DNA of 8,277 nt, from positions 1 through 8,277 of the forward strand of contig JBOIBN010000087.1 in NCBI GenBank assembly GCA_050739575.1, read 5' to 3'. Below are positions 6,441 through 8,277 of this stretch, piece by piece. This DNA is from JBOIBN01 sp050739575. GTDB lineage: Bacteria; Pseudomonadota; Gammaproteobacteria; JAKDMP01. The notes below the pieces were generated by a model that was not told where the DNA came from, did no database searches, and worked only from the letters and a program-made list of their open reading frames with translations. Both the position numbers and the translations under genes were made by a program. Within the stretch, counting starts at the first letter, position 1. Each line of letters opens with the position of its first letter.

Positions 6441-6449
6441 AGCATAGCA
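6441..6449 (-). promoter_or_regulatory. Extended -10 promoter element for the lipoprotein gene
   Basis: The minus strand reads TGC-TATGCT, an extended -10 (TGn followed by a hexamer matching five of six bases). A start near 6434 would give a leader of about 22 bases with a good ribosome site. No clear -35 is present, as expected for extended -10 promoters. A perfect 10-base palindrome AGGGCGCCCT (6451-6460) lies directly upstream, but such palindromes are expected by chance in a sequence of this size. Confidence 0.4.
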
Positions 6450-6485
6450 CAGGGCGCCCTTGGAATTCCGTGCATGGAAGCACTC

Positions 6486-6983
6486 TCATCGACGCTCTCG
6501 ATATAAAGACTGAGGTGCTTTGTAGACGGGTTCGCATCGCACTTCCGTTTTAACGGAGTTTGCGATGTAGCATTGTTCGTGGGCTTCGTCGTGAAGAGTG
6601 TCCAGTTGTTCGCGCGTGGGAATGCGATCACCGGAGAAGACGGCTTCCGGCTTCAGGGTGACGACCGTCATCGCCATCTTTCCGGCCGCGGTCTTCTCCA
6701 TCACGCCCGTTGCGGAATCGAAATAGCGATCCACGCAGAATTTGCGTTTTGCGGCGAGGGCGAGAAACCAGAGCATATGGCAACTCGAAAGCGACGCAAC
6801 GAAAGCCTCTTCGGGATCGACCGCGGACGCATCCGACATCGGCACGGGCACCACGTGCGGTGACGAGGAACCGGGAACTTCCAGTCCGCCGTCGAAGCGG
6901 AGCAGATGTTTTCTGCTGTAGCGGTTGTCGAGGAAGTCGGCGCCGTTGCGCTGCCAGATAACTTCTGCCGTATAAGTGGCCAT
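6486..6983 (-). CDS. OsmC-family thiol peroxidase-like protein
   Basis: A 165-residue protein of the OsmC/Ohr superfamily, cytoplasmic enzymes that reduce organic hydroperoxides through a cysteine pair. Cys68 lies in VASLSSCHMLWFL at the start of the central helix, and Cys138 in HEQCYIANSVKTEV, which is the standard two-cysteine layout. The acidic DPEEAFVASLSSC context fits the active-site Glu region. Length is slightly above that of OsmC itself because of an N-terminal segment (WQRNGADFLDNRYSRKH) seen in OsmC-like proteins of the less studied subgroups, so assignment to OsmC proper or Ohr is not made. The ATG at 6983 follows a strong GAAGGAG site. It lies 32 bases after the GFA gene and is probably cotranscribed with it. 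Confidence 0.9.
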   Translation of the reverse strand: MATYTAEVIWQRNGADFLDNRYSRKHLLRFDGGLEVPGSSSPHVVPVPMSDASAVDPEEAFVASLSSCHMLWFLALAAKRKFCVDRYFDSATGVMEKTAAGKMAMTVVTLKPEAVFSGDRIPTREQLDTLHDEAHEQCYIANSVKTEVRCEPVYKAPQSLYRERR

Positions 6984-7015
6984 TAATCGCTCCTTCTATG
7001 CACTTTGCTTAAAAG

Positions 7016-7399
7016 CTATGCCTCATTGCTGAGACCTTCCAGTTCGAGCGCATGCCGTTCCCAGTTTTTCCCGTCGAAAGGCTCGACGACCAATTCCTTC
7101 GGCTGCGGCTCAAGGCAGCGGACGTTGACGGAGTAGCCGTCCGGATTCGACCGCGGGATATAGAAGGACTTGACGCCGCAGGTTTTGCAAAACATGTGTC
7201 GGGCGACGCAAGTGCCGAACGAATAGCTGGTCAGATTCTCCGCGCCCTGCAAAAGCCAGAACGCGGATTTCGGAACGATGAGGTGCAGGTAGCCGGACTT
7301 CGTGCAGATGGAACAGTTGCAGTTCAGACACTCGATGCGTTCCGGTGCCTCGACTTCGAACTGCACCGCACCGCAGTGACAGCTTCCAATGTAAATCAC
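7016..7399 (-). CDS. GFA/CENP-V domain zinc protein
   Basis: A 127-residue protein of the glutathione-dependent formaldehyde-activating (GFA, DUF636) fold. The zinc ligands are all present: Cys7 and Cys9 (SCHCG), Cys24, Cys27, Cys29 and Cys32 (ECLNCNCSIC), and Cys71 and Cys74 (CKTCG). The founding member was proposed to promote addition of formaldehyde to glutathione, but most family members have no proven activity, so the substrate here is open. The frame opens with GTG at 7397-7399, with no clear Shine-Dalgarno sequence, only ten bases after the stop of the VOC gene, which suggests translational coupling. It sits between a VOC protein and an OsmC protein, a grouping that fits handling of reactive carbonyls or peroxides. 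Confidence 0.9.
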   Translation of the reverse strand: MIYIGSCHCGAVQFEVEAPERIECLNCNCSICTKSGYLHLIVPKSAFWLLQGAENLTSYSFGTCVARHMFCKTCGVKSFYIPRSNPDGYSVNVRCLEPQPKELVVEPFDGKNWERHALELEGLSNEA

Positions 7400-7409
7400 T
7401 GCACGGGGG

Positions 7410-7778
7410 TCAGGGTTTGGCGGAATGAAGAGCGACCTTGTTTCCTTCGGAGTCTATGACGACGGCGCGGTAGCCGTGTTCGCCGATTTGGTGGCTGTTC
7501 TGGACGACCTTGCCGTCGTTTTCCCGTACTGCGGAAAGTGCGATGTCCATGCGGCCGTCCACATTCAGGTAAACCAGCGGGCCGGTCTGGGACGGCTTGT
7601 TGTCGTTGGATTCGACGAGACAGCCTGACACACTCTGTTCCTCGTGAGGCAACAAGCCGAAATTGACCCCGGAGAACGATTGCATGGTAACTTCCGAGCC
7701 GAGAACGGCGGAGTAAAACCTGAGCGCGCGGTCGAGATTTGCGACGGGAATATCGACCCAAACAAATTGATTCTGCAC
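7410..7778 (-). CDS. VOC-family (glyoxalase/bleomycin-resistance fold) protein
   Basis: A 122-residue protein of the vicinal oxygen chelate fold. The first beta-alpha-beta unit is VWVDIPVANLDRALRFYSAV with LG after it, and the second ends in AVVIDSEGNKVALHS, the usual 'D-x-x-G-N-x-x-x-L' turn. The metal-binding His common in glyoxalases is replaced in the first strand (FVWVDI), so it may not be a classical glyoxalase I. I start at the GTG (7776-7778) because AGGAGA lies four bases upstream at 7783-7788. An ATG at 7829 in the same frame would add 17 residues but reads through this ribosome site. It heads the VOC-GFA-OsmC run, with a ten-base gap to GFA, and has a -10 element and dyad upstream. 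Confidence 0.85.
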   Translation of the reverse strand: MQNQFVWVDIPVANLDRALRFYSAVLGSEVTMQSFSGVNFGLLPHEEQSVSGCLVESNDNKPSQTGPLVYLNVDGRMDIALSAVRENDGKVVQNSHQIGEHGYRAVVIDSEGNKVALHSAKP

Positions 7779-7842
7779 AATTTCTCCTGTCGAATGCCGA
7801 CGAACTGGAACCGAATGTTGTTCCGGCACATGAAAACGAGCT

Positions 7843-7857
7843 TACAAGAGGATTGTA
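7843..7857 (-). promoter_or_regulatory. Candidate -10 with overlapping dyad upstream of the VOC-GFA-OsmC operon
   Basis: The minus strand has TACAAT (7852-7857), five of six to the -10 consensus, about 75 bases before the VOC start. No good -35 is present. The same bases form a perfect dyad, TACAAGAGGATTGTA on the plus strand, with 5-base arms around a 5-base centre, covering the -10 and expected start point, where a repressor would block transcription. The rest of the 7779-7976 gap holds no gene I can support. Confidence 0.35.
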
Positions 7858-7976
7858 CGCCTTTCGCACCCAGCGATGCAGTGCTCGTCCGAACGCCTGT
7901 GAATCTGCTTGTTAAACGATCGGAGACGCGCAAAAAGCGGCGGAACGATGGCGTTCGAAGGATGACAGACAGCGCT

Positions 7977-8153
7977 TCAGCTCCACTGCGCCAACTCTAC
8001 AGTAACGCCCTCCGGGCCGGAGAGAAACACCAGTTTCCGGTTATGGAAGTCCAACACCTTGTTCCGCAGCCGGACGCCGTTGGCTTCGAGCTTCCTAACC
8101 TCGGCATCCAGATCGCCGACGGTGAAGCAGACATGATTGGGTAATCCCCTCAT
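7977..8153 (-). pseudogene. VOC-family protein, C-terminal half only, beheaded by IS3 insertion
   Basis: The frame reads PNHVCFTVGDLDAEVRKLEA, then NGVRLRNKVLDFHNRKLVFL and SGPEGVTVELAQWS before TGA at 7977-7979. This is the second beta-alpha-beta-beta-beta unit of a VOC protein, with the metal-binding His of 'NHVCF' and Glu of 'VTVEL' kept. The expected N-terminal half is missing: upstream of about 8140 the sequence becomes the 3' tail of an IS3-family element. An ATG at 8151-8153, probably contributed by the IS, gives a 58-codon frame, but there is no support that it is expressed. It is a different protein from the intact VOC gene next to it. Confidence 0.8.
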
Positions 8154-8277
8154 TATTAGCGGCAGCCAGAAGTAGGGTTTAGGCCGCCATGGCCAACTTC
8201 TGCATGGGCGTCACCCCGCCGATGCCCATGTTGGGCCGCTCGTGATTATAGGTCCATAACCAACGGGTGGCGAACGC
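8140..8277 (-). mobile_element. 3' end of an IS3-family insertion sequence (partial)
   Basis: Contains the last codons of OrfB (stop at 8179-8181) and a short 3' terminal region with GGTAATCCCC (8140-8149 on the plus strand) that should lie at or near the terminal inverted repeat. The exact edge is uncertain by a few bases around 8139-8145. The element is in the same orientation as the IS fragment at the left edge, but the terminal sequences of the two differ. Confidence 0.75.
8179..8277 (-). CDS. IS3-family transposase OrfB, C-terminal fragment cut by window edge
   Basis: The last 32 codons read AFATRWLWTYNHERPNMGIG followed by GVTPMQKLAMAA and TAA. The 'W-x-x-x-Y-N-x-E-R-P-N-M-x-x-G-G-x-T-P' block is the hallmark C-terminus of the DDE integrase domain of IS3-family OrfB. 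The catalytic residues and the remainder are outside the window. Confidence 0.92.
   Translation of the reverse strand, partial: AFATRWLWTYNHERPNMGIGGVTPMQKLAMAA

Noticed and set aside
6416..6631. 71-codon minus-strand frame between OsmC and the lipoprotein gene
   Set aside because: It mostly overlaps the OsmC 3' end out of frame, has no ribosome site and no family resemblance.
7932..7956. GAACG-CCAT-CGTTC hairpin followed by T5 after the truncated VOC gene as an intrinsic terminator
   Set aside because: Only five stem pairs and the T-run starts six bases after the stem, so it is too weak to call.
1..8277. CRISPR arrays, tRNA genes and tandem satellite repeats
   Set aside because: I looked for regularly spaced repeats and tRNA-like cloverleaf sequence and saw none; the only long repeat is the exporter-tail pair.

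Overview
The window looks like a moderately GC-rich proteobacterial chromosome or accessory segment. Gene content (GMC dehydrogenase cluster, DHA2 exporter, OsmC, GFA and VOC proteins, IS3-family elements) fits a beta- or gammaproteobacterium of the Burkholderiales or Xanthomonadales kind, but nothing here fixes the genus. Every gene I can support lies on the minus strand, so transcription runs from high to low coordinates.

Layout in transcription order. The right edge (about 8140-8277) is the 3' end of an IS3-family transposase, which abuts a beheaded VOC (glyoxalase-fold) gene (7977-8153). Next comes a tight small-enzyme operon of VOC protein, GFA-type zinc protein and OsmC-type thiol peroxidase (7778-6486), with a -10 element and an overlapping dyad in front of it. 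A probable lipoprotein of unknown family (6412-5762) follows with its own extended -10. A DHA2-type MFS exporter (5564-4002) follows a good sigma70-like promoter. Then comes a three-gene overlapping operon (3834-590): an internally duplicated membrane protein, a gluconate 2-dehydrogenase subunit 3-like protein, and a GMC flavoprotein with a Cys-x5-Cys-x3-Cys cluster. It is followed by a 63-codon fragment homologous to the C-terminal end of the DHA2 exporter (603-412), a shortened DUF3892 gene (316-122), and the 5' end of another IS3-family element (1 to about 117).

The centre of interest is the 590-3834 operon. It resembles membrane-bound FAD dehydrogenases of the gluconate/glucose dehydrogenase type, but it has no c-type cytochrome gene beside it and no visible Tat signal on the small subunit. 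In place of the cytochrome is a membrane protein made of two halves with four histidines repeated at exactly 136-residue spacing. I infer that this could be a b-haem-like or other metal-binding electron-transfer anchor. The operon is bracketed by two direct copies of the exporter's 3' end (434-540 and 4009-4115, about 86% identical), which suggests recombination built this arrangement. The VOC/GFA/OsmC group suggests handling of aldehydes, electrophiles or peroxides, and a link to the dehydrogenase and exporter is only inferred from proximity. No RNA genes, CRISPR arrays or origins were seen, and no gene-free stretch exceeds 300 bases.
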